A DNA stretch of 64,000 nt from Calothrix sp. PCC 7716. GTDB lineage: Bacteria > Cyanobacteriota > Cyanobacteriia > Cyanobacteriales > Nostocaceae. Below are positions 26,538 to 35,705 of the stretch, one piece after another. How positions within the stretch are numbered: the stretch's first letter is position 1; the number at the start of each line of letters is the position of its first letter. Where the stretch lies: the NCBI RefSeq assembly GCF_019977735.1, contig NZ_AP025018.1, forward strand, positions 7,320,580-7,384,579, read 5' to 3'. Position numbers and translations under genes: made by a program. The notes beneath the pieces were generated by a model. The model was not told the DNA's origin. It was given only the letters and a program-made list of their open reading frames with translations, and did no database searches.

Positions 26538-27725
26538 ATGCGCCCAATACTACCAGGTGGCAAAATTCTGGTTGTTGATGATAATGCTGATATGCGTGAT
26601 TACTTACAGCGCATTCTTTCTGTACGTTGGAGCGTTGAAGTCGCAAATAATGGCGAACAAGCAGTAATGTCTATAATTAACAACCCGCCAGACCTTGTTG
26701 TTACAGATATGAATATGACGGGAAGTGATGGTTTAGCCTTGCTGCGGGAGATTCGTGCAAATCGAAATGCCATACCTGTATTAATGTTGACAGCACAAGC
26801 GGACGAAGAAACTGCTGTAAACGGTTTGTTTGAAGGCGCCGATGATTTTATAGTAGAGCCATTTGGGGCACGCGAACTAATAACGCGCGTTGTCGCACAG
26901 CTCGAGGTTAGTCGCATTCGGCAATATAATCGACAAGCAGTTTTAGCTTCTGAGGAACGATATTGTCAGTTGTATGAGAATTTACAAAAAAAAGAGGAAC
27001 AACTTGCTTATGCACAACGTGCTGCGGGCATAGGATTATGGAGCTATGATTTAAAGACAAATACAGGTTTTGTGACTTCAGAATGGCGCCATCTAATGGG
27101 ATATCCAGAAGAAGATGAAGCTTGGAGCTTTGCAAAATTTCTTATGTGTGTACATCGTGATGACCAAAAGCGAATTAAAGCGACTCATTGGAAAGCCGTG
27201 AATAGTGAATTAGGCTTGGATACCGAATTTCGTATCAACCACCCTGAAAAAGGGCTACAATGGATTCTCTCACGCGCTCAATATATTCCACCTACCGAGA
27301 ATAATGATGCAGCTCGTTTACTGGGTTACATTATGAATATTACTGAGCGTAAACAATTTGATGAAGCGCTACGTTTAAGCAATGAACGTTATAACTGCTT
27401 GAAAATGGTAACTGCGGCAATTGTCTGGACTGCGGCGCCGGACGGTCGCATTATAGAGGATGTACCAATGTGGGAAGCATTTACAGGTCAAACTCCTGCC
27501 GAGTATAAAGGTTATGGCTGGTTAAATGCACTACACCCAAATGACCGCGACCCAACTTTAACTCTGTGGATAGATGCGCTTGAAATAAAACACCCTATAG
27601 AAGTTTTATTTAGACTTCGCTTGCGTGATGGCACATACCAAGAAATGCTAGCAGTTGGGCTACCCGTTTTCGATGTAGATGGCAACGTATGGGAATGGGT
27701 AGGAACCGTTACGGAAGTAAGGTAG
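26538..27725 (+). CDS. receiver-PAS-PAS protein without output domain
   Basis: The 395-residue protein has a receiver domain (residues about 6-125), a helical linker and two PAS/PAC domains (about 160-275 and 285-395). The receiver keeps the acidic pair in ILVVDDNADMRD, the phospho-acceptor Asp in LVVTDMNMTGSDG and the Thr in VLMLTAQAD, but the conserved lysine before Pro-Phe is glutamate (FIVEPFGARELI). The first PAS ends YIMNITERKQFDEALRLSNE and the second ends WEWVGTVTEVR, where the gene stops. No histidine kinase, GGDEF or other output follows, and the stop lies at the edge of a dispersed palindrome. It is either a truncated hybrid kinase or a stand-alone sensor adaptor. Confidence 0.88.
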   Translation: MRPILPGGKILVVDDNADMRDYLQRILSVRWSVEVANNGEQAVMSIINNPPDLVVTDMNMTGSDGLALLREIRANRNAIPVLMLTAQADEETAVNGLFEGADDFIVEPFGARELITRVVAQLEVSRIRQYNRQAVLASEERYCQLYENLQKKEEQLAYAQRAAGIGLWSYDLKTNTGFVTSEWRHLMGYPEEDEAWSFAKFLMCVHRDDQKRIKATHWKAVNSELGLDTEFRINHPEKGLQWILSRAQYIPPTENNDAARLLGYIMNITERKQFDEALRLSNERYNCLKMVTAAIVWTAAPDGRIIEDVPMWEAFTGQTPAEYKGYGWLNALHPNDRDPTLTLWIDALEIKHPIEVLFRLRLRDGTYQEMLAVGLPVFDVDGNVWEWVGTVTEVR

Positions 27726-27746
27726 GGTGGGCAGTGCCCACCGTAC
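27722..27746. repeat. GGTGGGCAGTGCCCACC palindrome
   Basis: Another copy of the hairpin family seen at 6128. The stop codon of the REC-PAS-PAS gene (27723-27725) lies inside its left arm. It separates two convergent genes and may terminate both. Confidence 0.85.
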
Positions 27747-27755
27747 ACGTGCGAT

Positions 27756-28940
27756 TTATCGGTCTACGGAACCCATGATAATATCGATACTACCTAGAAT
27801 TACTACTATGTCGGCAACTTTGACACCGCGTAGCAATTGAGGCAGAATTTGGAGATTATTGTAGTCTGCTGGACGAATTTTAAAACGCCAAGGGAATACA
27901 TTATCATCACCAACCATGTAAATTCCTAATTCACCCTTACCGCTTTCAACACGCGCGTAAGCTTCACCTTTAGGAATTTTGAATGATGGAGAGACTTTTT
28001 TCGCAACAAACTGGTAATCAAAACCGTTCCACTCAGATTTTGCACCTTCCATCATTCTCTTGGCTTCGAGGTTTTCATAAGGTCCACCAGGAAGTCCTTT
28101 TAATGCTTGGCGAAGAATTTTGACTGATTCGCGCATTTCCCGCATCCGCACTACATAGCGTGCCATGCAGTCACCACCAGTTTCCCAATGTACTTCCCAG
28201 TCAAAATCATCGTAACATTCGTAGTGGTCAACTTTACGTAAGTCCCATTTCACACCACTAGCACGTAACATTGGACCCGAAAGTCCCCAGTTTATTGCTT
28301 CGTCACGGGTAATAGTACCAACACCTTCAATACGGCGCCTAAAAATTGGGTTATTTGTCACCAATTTTTCGTATTCGTCTATTTTAGGTACAATGTAATC
28401 GCAGAATTCAAAGCATTTGTCAATCCAACCATAAGGTAAGTCAGCAGCAACACCACCAACACGCCAATAGTTATTATTAACCATCCGATAACCTGTAGCA
28501 GCTTCCCACAGGTCATATATCAACTCACGTTCACGGAACTGGTAGAAAAAGGGAGTTTGGGCGCCAACGTCCGCAAGAAATGGGCCGAACCATAGTAAAT
28601 GGTTAGCGATGCGGTTTAATTCCAGCATTATCACGCGAATATATGACGCGCGCTTGGGTACGGTTATACCGGCAATTTTTTCTGGTGCATTTACAGTAAC
28701 AGCTTCGTTAAACATACCAGCTGCATAATCCCAACGACTCACGTAAGGGACATACATTATAGTACTGCGGTTTTCTGCGATTTTTTCCATTCCCCGGTGC
28801 AAGTAACCTATTACCGGTTCGCAGTCAATACAGTCCTCACCGTCGAGGGTAACAATTAACCGCATAACCCCGTGCATAGAGGGGTGATGCGGGCCCATGT
28901 TCAGCACCATCGGTTCGGTTCTAGTTTCAATTCGTGCCAT
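27756..28940 (-). CDS. ndhH: NAD(P)H-quinone oxidoreductase subunit H
   Basis: NdhH is the 49-kDa-type subunit of the cyanobacterial NDH-1 complex in the thylakoid membrane, which takes electrons from ferredoxin to plastoquinone for respiration and cyclic flow. The 394-residue protein covers the full length: the N-terminus [20 protein letters not shown], the quinone-site HRG segment [28 protein letters not shown], the [12 protein letters not shown] block and the C-terminal [16 protein letters not shown]. It stands apart from other ndh genes, as is normal in cyanobacteria. Its start is divergent from rsmH across 364 bp. Confidence 0.97.
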   Translation of the reverse strand: MARIETRTEPMVLNMGPHHPSMHGVMRLIVTLDGEDCIDCEPVIGYLHRGMEKIAENRSTIMYVPYVSRWDYAAGMFNEAVTVNAPEKIAGITVPKRASYIRVIMLELNRIANHLLWFGPFLADVGAQTPFFYQFRERELIYDLWEAATGYRMVNNNYWRVGGVAADLPYGWIDKCFEFCDYIVPKIDEYEKLVTNNPIFRRRIEGVGTITRDEAINWGLSGPMLRASGVKWDLRKVDHYECYDDFDWEVHWETGGDCMARYVVRMREMRESVKILRQALKGLPGGPYENLEAKRMMEGAKSEWNGFDYQFVAKKVSPSFKIPKGEAYARVESGKGELGIYMVGDDNVFPWRFKIRPADYNNLQILPQLLRGVKVADIVVILGSIDIIMGSVDR

Positions 28941-29304
28941 AAATTTTAGCGTTCTCCAGTTTGTAAAAATTTAAAATTGAACCGCGCACGATTGCTTTAG
29001 TTATGCTATGGTGTCCCAACGTGTAGGCACTTAGGCAATAAGATAAGATGTTTAGTTTTGTTGCACATATTCAATTATATTGATATTGAGATTGAACCAC
29101 ACAGCGGCGCCGGATTTTTTTAGGAATGTTGTCCCAAAAGGCTTAAAAATTGACCAGTAAAGACGCACAGACCAAATTTACCAATTTTACAGTTGTACAC
29201 TGTTGAAGTTAATATCTCAATCCCCAATCACAAGCATAAGAAAATACTTACCTGTTCACTGTGCAACATACAAGTCGCTTTTAGTCAATATTATATTGTT
29301 ACTT

Positions 29305-30210
29305 ATGAACCCCGACTCTTTAAAATCGCTTGCTCCCGAAGAACTGGCATTTTCCCATATTCCAGTCTTACCAACTGAAGTAATCTCTGGTTTGGCGGTG
29401 CGTGCGGGTGGTCACTATTTAGATGCTACAGTTGGTGGTGGCGGTCATACTCGTTTGATTTTAAATTCGGCGCCTGATGTTAGAGTCACAGCATTAGACC
29501 AAGATGAAGAAGCTTTGGTCGCTGCACAAAAGGAACTGTCGGAGTTTGGGGACTCTGTAAAATTTATTCATACCAATTTTGCAGCTTTTAACTACCCACC
29601 TCTTAATTATGATGGAATTTTGGCTGACTTAGGTGTAAGTTCGCATCATCTCGATACACCCGAACGTGGTTTTAGTTTCCGTAAAGAAGCTAATTTAGAT
29701 ATGCGAATGAACCAAAAGCAATCTTTAACTGCTGCGGATATTATCAACCATTGGAGTGAAGCTGACATAGTTGATATTTTCTTTAAATATGGTGAAGAAC
29801 GATTATCACGACGTATCGTTAGACGAATTATAGAAAAACGTCCATTTTACACAACTACACAATTAGCTGACACTATAGCATCTGCCGTACCAGCAAAATA
29901 CCGTCACGGAAGAATTCATCCTGCCACCCGTGTTTTTCAAGCATTACGCATCGCAGTTAACGACGAATTGAAAGTTCTCGAAACCTTTTTAGCAAAGGCG
30001 CCTGATGGATTGGCGCCTAATGGTAGACTCGTAATAATTAGCTTTCACAGTCTCGAAGACCGTTTGGTAAAACATTCTCTACGCGAATCACCTTTGTTAC
30101 AAGTGGTAACGAAAAAGCCAATTATTGCTACTGAAGAAGAAATTATCAAAAATTCCCGTTCTCGTTCAGCTAAGTTACGAGTTGCTCAAAAAGTGCTGAG
30201 TGATGAGTGA
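29305..30210 (+). CDS. rsmH: 16S rRNA (cytosine(1402)-N(4))-methyltransferase
   Basis: RsmH (MraW) methylates N4 of C1402 in the ribosomal decoding centre. The start is the ATG at 29305 (MNPDSLKSLAPEEL), which precedes FSHIPVLPTEVISGL; the frame continues 34 codons further up but this part is unrelated to the family. The 301-residue product shows the SAM motif YLDATVGGGGHTRLIL, LADLGVSSHHLDTPERGFSF, DMRMNQKQSLTA and the C-terminal RLVIISFHSLEDRLVK. The final residues KVLSDE and the stop are read from a GCTGAGT repeat. There is no adjacent cell-division cluster. Confidence 0.95.
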   Translation: MNPDSLKSLAPEELAFSHIPVLPTEVISGLAVRAGGHYLDATVGGGGHTRLILNSAPDVRVTALDQDEEALVAAQKELSEFGDSVKFIHTNFAAFNYPPLNYDGILADLGVSSHHLDTPERGFSFRKEANLDMRMNQKQSLTAADIINHWSEADIVDIFFKYGEERLSRRIVRRIIEKRPFYTTTQLADTIASAVPAKYRHGRIHPATRVFQALRIAVNDELKVLETFLAKAPDGLAPNGRLVIISFHSLEDRLVKHSLRESPLLQVVTKKPIIATEEEIIKNSRSRSAKLRVAQKVLSDE

Positions 30211-30408
30211 TGAGTGCTGAGTATAGTGAAGAGCATAAAATGTCATTCTGAGCGTAGCGTAATGCGGAGCATTTGCCGCAGGCTAGAATCTAAAAGATAT
30301 TGTGAAGTTATAGAGATGCTTCACTACGTTCAGCATGACACTCCAAACTCCAAACTCCGTTTCTCAGCACTCAGCACTCAGCACTCAGCACTCAGCACTC
30401 AGCACTTT
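30189..30408. repeat. composite of dispersed repeats between rsmH and a histidine kinase gene
   Basis: GCTGAGT-type copies at 30191-30223 overlap the end of rsmH. They are followed by the TCATTCTGAGCGTAGCG, AATGCGGAGCATTTGCCGC and GAGATGCTTCAC...CAGCATGACA repeats (30241-30342), and then by seven ACTCAGC copies at 30364-30408, which include the last codons and the stop of the minus-strand kinase gene. No independent gene is present. Confidence 0.8.
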
Positions 30409-31720
30409 TCACTCCTCTTGGTAATTCAACTTTAAAAGTTGAACCTTCTCCAAGTTGACTTTCAACAGTGATAGTTCCCAGCATTAGTTTGACAAGTTTG
30501 TCAACTATCGCAAGCCCTAAACCTGTACCTCCATGTGTACGGGAATAGGTTTGATTTACTTGTCGAAATTCTTGAAATATAAATTGAATATCGTTTTTAG
30601 AAATACCTATACCTGTGTCTCGCACTACTATTGCAATACGATTTTCAGATGCTTCATATACTTCAAGTATTACGCTACCTTTTTCGGTAAATTTAATAGC
30701 GTTATCGAGAAGGTTAACTAAAATTTGACGAACACGGTCGCTATCACCAATTATTGAGGGATTTTGTAACTGAACCTCAATTAATAATGATAATTTTTTG
30801 CGCTCTGCAAGGTGTTGTAGTTCTTGAGTAACCGTTTGAATGAGTTCAGCTAAGTTGAATTGTTGGGAGTTTAAACTTAACTTACCTGATTCTAACGCTG
30901 TAAAATCAAGGATATCTTCGATTAATGTTAGCAAATGCTTGGCATTATTGTATATTCGCTCTACCATGTTTTTTAACTGCGGCGCCAAAAGCTGATATGG
31001 TTGGCGTAGAAGCAGTTGAGCAAACCCTAATATTATATGCATGGGGGTACGCAGTTCATGCGACATCATCGCCATAAACTGTGACTTCAACCGTACAGTT
31101 TCTTGTAACTGTAAGTTTTCAGATTTGATTGCTTGCGCTTCTTCAGCTTGCTTACGCGCGCTAATATCACGTATCAACCAGTGAAAATGGATTTCGTCAT
31201 CAAGATTTTTGACTGTGTTTACACTAATTGTCGCAGGAAATGTTTGACCGTTTTGTTTACAAAAAATAACTTCCCAGTCTTTAAGCGTTTGTTCTGATGG
31301 TAGTCTCTGTAACTGATGATGAAATGCATGATGTTGATGTTGGGGTAAAAAATCAATCAATGATCTATTTGCCCAGACATTGAGTGAGTGAATTTGTAAT
31401 TGAAATAAATTAGCAGCAGCACGATTAGCATCTATGATATGGCCATCACGGTCAGTAATTAAATAAGCATCGGGAGCGAAGTCGAACAAATTGCGATAGC
31501 GCTGACGTTCAAGTTCTGCACTCTGATAACAGTTGGCTAATTGTTCTTTTTGATTTAGTAACTCATTGTGTGTAACTCGCAGTTCCTCTAAAGCATCGTG
31601 CAGTTGGTTAAAAGCTTGCACCAACAAACCTGGTTGTAGCACTGAGGGTTCAGCGAGACTTTGATTAAGTGTCTCCGTTCGTCGCTGCACTGCATTAATT
31701 TGTCGAGCAAATCTGTCCAT
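30392..31720 (-). CDS. PAS sensor histidine kinase
   Basis: The 442-residue cytosolic protein has an N-terminal helical region (about 1-75), one PAS/PAC domain (about 75-195), a HisKA dimerisation domain with the phospho-accepting histidine in FMAMMSHELRTPMHIILGFA (about residue 222), and a C-terminal HATPase with NLLDNAIKFTEKGSV, VRDTGIGISKNDIQFIFQEF and GGTGLGLAIVDKLVKLM. It has no receiver domain and no membrane segment. It is the last gene of the CheB-CheB-CheR-kinase-kinase operon and a close paralogue of the kinase before it. The last residues, KSAEC, and the stop come from a GCTGAGT repeat. Confidence 0.93.
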   Translation of the reverse strand: MDRFARQINAVQRRTETLNQSLAEPSVLQPGLLVQAFNQLHDALEELRVTHNELLNQKEQLANCYQSAELERQRYRNLFDFAPDAYLITDRDGHIIDANRAAANLFQLQIHSLNVWANRSLIDFLPQHQHHAFHHQLQRLPSEQTLKDWEVIFCKQNGQTFPATISVNTVKNLDDEIHFHWLIRDISARKQAEEAQAIKSENLQLQETVRLKSQFMAMMSHELRTPMHIILGFAQLLLRQPYQLLAPQLKNMVERIYNNAKHLLTLIEDILDFTALESGKLSLNSQQFNLAELIQTVTQELQHLAERKKLSLLIEVQLQNPSIIGDSDRVRQILVNLLDNAIKFTEKGSVILEVYEASENRIAIVVRDTGIGISKNDIQFIFQEFRQVNQTYSRTHGGTGLGLAIVDKLVKLMLGTITVESQLGEGSTFKVELPRGVKSAEC

Positions 31721-31841
31721 AACTCACATACCGCTATTTCCCCTTCATTTAATATCGTAGTTGGTTAATCCAATGATTCGACTCTATCTACAGTCAAGCT
31801 ATTGCCAGTACTTTAGGGTAGAAAATTTTTGTATACCAGAA

Positions 31842-33167
31842 TTAAACTTTGTTGCTGACTACTACTTTGGGTAATTCGACGCAAAAAGTAGAACCTTCAC
31901 CGATTTTACTATTAACAGAGATATTACCTTGCATTAACCTAACTAAATGGTTTACGATTGCTAGCCCCATTCCAGTACCATTGTATTTGCGTACAGTCGT
32001 TTGGTTGATTTGCCGAAACGCTTGAAAAATATATTTTAAATCTGTTTCGTCAATTCCAATTCCGGTATCTTGAACACAAATTGATATTTTGTTTTGTGGT
32101 AGTTCTTTGACGTGAATATCTACACTGCCTTTATCTGTAAATTTAATTGCATTAGAAACTAAGTTAACTAAGATTTGCTTGACTCGAATGCTGTCGTTAA
32201 TAACAAAATTATCTTGTAATTCCAGATTTAAATTGATTGCTAAATTTTTTGTTTGTGCGATTGGACGCAGTTCATTAATAGTTGATATTATTAATTCAGG
32301 GAAATTAAATTGTTGTAATTGTAACTGTAATCGATTGGACTCTAATTTAGAAACATCTAGCATATCTTCGATTAAATTTAATAATAGTTTGCCATTATTA
32401 ATAATTCTTTCTATCATCATCGAGCAATTTGATGAAGACTGCTTTTGAACTTGACGCTGAAGTAAACTTGCAAAACCTAAAATTGCATGTAATGGTGTGC
32501 GTAATTCATGAGATATTATTGACATAAATTGCGATTTCAATTTGGCAGATTCTTCGAGTTGCAAATTTTGCACTTCTACTGCACGCAATTTTTCTTCCGT
32601 TTGCTTACGCTCTGTAATATCTCGTAACATCCAGCGCCAACCTTGAACCTCACCACTTTCGTTTTTGACTGTAGTTGTACTGATAGAAACGTCAATTATA
32701 CTACCTCTGCGTGGTTGTACACGAGTTTCCCATTCCGAAATTCGCTCGCACTCATGCAGTCGCAATATTAAAGAACGAAATGCCCGACGTTCAGATTCTG
32801 CGATAAAATTAACCAAAACTTTGCCTTCAAGGAAATGCTTGGGGATATTAAGCATTTCAGCGGCAGCATTGTTTGCCTTTTGGATTTTTCCGTCGGTGTT
32901 AGTGACTACATAACCATCTGGCGCCAAGTCAAAAAGCTCTTGGTAACGTTCTCGTTCTTGAGCAAGTGAAAAATGTGCCTCTGCTAAACTTTGATTTTGT
33001 GCCCGTAATTCTTCATCTGCTACTTGCAACTCTTCTAAAGCAACATGAAGTTCCTCAACAGCTTGGACTAACAAATCTTGTTCGTGCAAAGGCGATTCAT
33101 TAATGTGTTGATTGATTTTTTGTGTATTTTTGTATACTTTTTGTATTTTTTGATGAAAATCATGCAT
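31842..33167 (-). CDS. PAS sensor histidine kinase, paralogue
   Basis: The 441-residue protein has the same plan as the next gene: a helical N-terminus (VEELHVALEELQVADEELRA), a PAS domain (about 80-195, DLAPDGYVVTNTDGKIQKAN), HisKA with FMSIISHELRTPLHAILGFA, and HATPase with NLVSNAIKFTDKGSV, VQDTGIGIDETDLKYIFQAF and GTGMGLAIVNHLVRLM. All catalytic boxes are intact. The N-terminal EELQVADEEL repeats resemble the coiled coil of the CheR-type protein encoded upstream, which may allow the two to associate. Co-transcription with the cheB/cheR genes is likely from strand and spacing (about 100 bp). No partner response regulator is encoded nearby. Confidence 0.93.
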   Translation of the reverse strand: MHDFHQKIQKVYKNTQKINQHINESPLHEQDLLVQAVEELHVALEELQVADEELRAQNQSLAEAHFSLAQERERYQELFDLAPDGYVVTNTDGKIQKANNAAAEMLNIPKHFLEGKVLVNFIAESERRAFRSLILRLHECERISEWETRVQPRRGSIIDVSISTTTVKNESGEVQGWRWMLRDITERKQTEEKLRAVEVQNLQLEESAKLKSQFMSIISHELRTPLHAILGFASLLQRQVQKQSSSNCSMMIERIINNGKLLLNLIEDMLDVSKLESNRLQLQLQQFNFPELIISTINELRPIAQTKNLAINLNLELQDNFVINDSIRVKQILVNLVSNAIKFTDKGSVDIHVKELPQNKISICVQDTGIGIDETDLKYIFQAFRQINQTTVRKYNGTGMGLAIVNHLVRLMQGNISVNSKIGEGSTFCVELPKVVVSNKV

Positions 33168-33266
33168 AAATATAACCTAAATCACCCCCAACATCTATAA
33201 AGTTATTAATAGTAGTGTTTTAATATATCTATCTGTAGAGGAAGTTATGTAGTCATTGTACGTATA

Positions 33267-35129
33267 TTAATCATCTAATTTTTCGCGCTCTTCCATAAGC
33301 AGTATTACTCCTTGAATATCTGTTCCTGTACGTCGTAGCGGGGTGCAGATGACATGGCACTGTATCAGGCGCCCCCGACGGTTTCTAGCATCAAGTAAAA
33401 TTTCGTAATAATCAGACTTTCCAGCAAAGATTTCGCGTATTGGTATTCTCAGGGGTTCGAGCGGTAAACCAATATCTAAGCTCATAAAGTGTTGTAACAA
33501 AACTTCATCGTTACGCAAACCCCATAAATCCTCTGCTTTGCGGTTCCAAATTAGAATATGAAAATCGGGGCTAAGAACAACCACACCCGCACGTAAACTG
33601 GTAAGTATCGACTCTAAAAAACTGTTAACGCGGTTGAGTTCTTCGCTGCGCTGACGTAATTCTTCGTTAATTGTCTGCAATTCTTCGTTAGTCGATTGCA
33701 GTTCTTCGTTCATGGTTTCGAGTTCTTCGTTCGTTGACTGAAGCTCTTCATTAGTAGTTTCAAGTTCTTCTACAGTCGATTGTAGTTCTTCGTTGGTTGT
33801 TTCTAATTCTTCATTTGTCGATTGGAGTTCTTCGTAAGCGGTTTCTAACTCTTGATTTGCATGTACTAATTCATTTTGTAACTGTTTGAAACGGGTAACG
33901 TCGGTAAATACAATTTTTACACCGACTAACTCAGCAGTATCACCATTTACCAATGGTATAATTTGTACATCAAAATATCTGATTTCTCGTTCCGAGTCAG
34001 GATGCTCAACATCTTTTAAAGTGATGCTACGGGCATTACTGCGAACTTGGTCGATACGCGAGCGTAACTCAACAGGACGGTAAGAAAGCTCTAAATCTTG
34101 TAAAGGGCGCCCGATATCGCGAAGATTGAGATTAAATATAGTTCTGGCTTGGTTATTGGCGAGTAATACAGAATTATTTAAATCAACTACAATTTGAGCA
34201 ACTGGGTCAATTTCAAAAGCCGCTTCGTGAATACGAATTTGGTCAATCATTTCTGGGGCAGTTGGCTGATTATCAGAATTAGACATGCTTAAAAGCATAT
34301 CGCGTAAGTTACCATTTACTACTTTGGTGAATAGTCGGCGCCGTAAATCTACTGGTGTAAATGAGTGGCTACGAGTCAACAACATTTCAGCTTTACCTAG
34401 AAACAGAAATCCACCATTATTAAGCGCGAAGTGAAAACGGTCAAGAATACGAGATTGTGTTTCGGTATTGAAATACATTAAAGTATTACGGCAAATCAGC
34501 AAATCGATTCTAGAGATTGGTGCATCCTGTACTAAATCATGGCGCCCAAAAATAACACAACGACGTAGTTCTTTAAGAACACTGTAGCGTCCATTAACGC
34601 GCTCAAAGTATTTTTCGAGTAAATTGTTAGGAATATCTTGTACATCTTTGGGATTGTAAATACCATGACGTGAATGATTAAGAGCTTCTGCATCCACATC
34701 TGTAGCAAAAACCTTAACGCGCCTAGAATATTCTTCCATACCAAGAGCTTCAGCAAGCAACATGGCAACAGTATAAGTTTCTTCTCCCGAAGCACAACCT
34801 GCACTCCAAACACGGATAGGTTTAGACACATGCTTACTGTTAATAATATTAGGAATAATTTCTGAAGCAATATACTGCCAAGCTTGTGGCTCTCGAAAAA
34901 AAGCGGTTACGTTTATCAATATAGTATTAAATAAATTTATAAACTCATCTGGGTGTACTTCCAAATAATCAAGATAATCATTGTAATTTTCTAAACCTAT
35001 AACTTGCATTCGCTTACGTATACGGCGACTTAAACTAGTACGCTTATAGCCACTAAAATCGAAACCACGGTTACGACGAATGTACTCTAATAAAGCTTCT
35101 AAATCTGGTTCTTGTTCGGTAGAGGTCAT
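33267..35129 (-). CDS. CheR-type methyltransferase with coiled coil and PAS domains
   Basis: The 620-residue protein starts with a CheR domain (about 8-275): RGFDFSGYKRTSLSRRI, the SAM site VWSAGCASGEETYTVAMLL and IDLLICRNTLMYFNTE. A PAS-like domain follows (about 300-410), then a striking coiled coil (about 412-500) made of 14-residue units such as ELQSTNEELETTNE, and a second PAS (about 505-615). CheR enzymes methylate glutamates of chemoreceptors. Here no receptor is encoded nearby, so the substrate may be the PAS or coiled-coil parts of this operon's own proteins (inference). The start is six bases after the stop of the upstream cheB gene. In many bacteria this protein is fused to CheB at its N-terminus. 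Confidence 0.93.
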   Translation of the reverse strand: MTSTEQEPDLEALLEYIRRNRGFDFSGYKRTSLSRRIRKRMQVIGLENYNDYLDYLEVHPDEFINLFNTILINVTAFFREPQAWQYIASEIIPNIINSKHVSKPIRVWSAGCASGEETYTVAMLLAEALGMEEYSRRVKVFATDVDAEALNHSRHGIYNPKDVQDIPNNLLEKYFERVNGRYSVLKELRRCVIFGRHDLVQDAPISRIDLLICRNTLMYFNTETQSRILDRFHFALNNGGFLFLGKAEMLLTRSHSFTPVDLRRRLFTKVVNGNLRDMLLSMSNSDNQPTAPEMIDQIRIHEAAFEIDPVAQIVVDLNNSVLLANNQARTIFNLNLRDIGRPLQDLELSYRPVELRSRIDQVRSNARSITLKDVEHPDSEREIRYFDVQIIPLVNGDTAELVGVKIVFTDVTRFKQLQNELVHANQELETAYEELQSTNEELETTNEELQSTVEELETTNEELQSTNEELETMNEELQSTNEELQTINEELRQRSEELNRVNSFLESILTSLRAGVVVLSPDFHILIWNRKAEDLWGLRNDEVLLQHFMSLDIGLPLEPLRIPIREIFAGKSDYYEILLDARNRRGRLIQCHVICTPLRRTGTDIQGVILLMEEREKLDD

Positions 35130-35135
35130 AAAAAA

Positions 35136-35705
35136 TCAATTGGCAACCAATTTTAATAAATTAGGAGCAATCTCCTTTAAAGGCAATATAAAATCTACAC
35201 ATCCAGTATTAATAGCATTAGATGGCATACTAAAAAATTGCGAAGTTGCTTCATCTTGGGCAATAACTTTACCACCTGCACGTTTTACAGCCATAACTCC
35301 ATCTTTGCCGTCTGCATCCATACCAGTTAAGACTATAGCAATAACACGTTCTTGAAAACTATTAGCTGCTGACTCAAACAATATATCCGCAGCAGGACGC
35401 ACATGACGTACTTTTTCGGCGTTTGATAAAGATAGCGTCGCATCAGGGTTAACAACTAAGTGCCAATTAGGAGGCGCCACATACACTACTCCAGGAGTTA
35501 AGATATCTAAGTCAGTCGCTTGTTTAACCAACAAAGGTGTACGTCGGTCAAGAATTTCGGCGAGATAACTCTGATAATTTGGGTCAAGATGCTGCACTAT
35601 CGCGATAGGTGTAGCAAAGTTTGCTGGTAAATTTGATAAAATTGTACTCACAGCTTTAATTCCACCGGCAGACGCTGCTAGCACCACTAAGTAGTGGTTA
35701 CTCAT
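35136..35705 (-). CDS. CheB-type methylesterase, single domain
   Basis: The 189-residue protein is a bare CheB methylesterase domain without receiver. It shows the catalytic serine in LVVLAASAGGIKAVSTIL, the histidine in AIVQHLDPNYQS and the aspartate in VIAIVLTGMDADGKDG, plus FSMPSNAINTG. CheB removes methyl groups from (or deamidates) glutamates of chemoreceptors. The 5' end overlaps the preceding cheB by eight bases and the 3' end is six bases from the CheR gene, so translation is probably coupled. Confidence 0.93.
   Translation of the reverse strand: MSNHYLVVLAASAGGIKAVSTILSNLPANFATPIAIVQHLDPNYQSYLAEILDRRTPLLVKQATDLDILTPGVVYVAPPNWHLVVNPDATLSLSNAEKVRHVRPAADILFESAANSFQERVIAIVLTGMDADGKDGVMAVKRAGGKVIAQDEATSQFFSMPSNAINTGCVDFILPLKEIAPNLLKLVAN

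Noticed and set aside
30214-30435. 73-codon frame on the plus strand
   Set aside because: Entirely built from dispersed repeats (ending SALSTQHSALSTQH).
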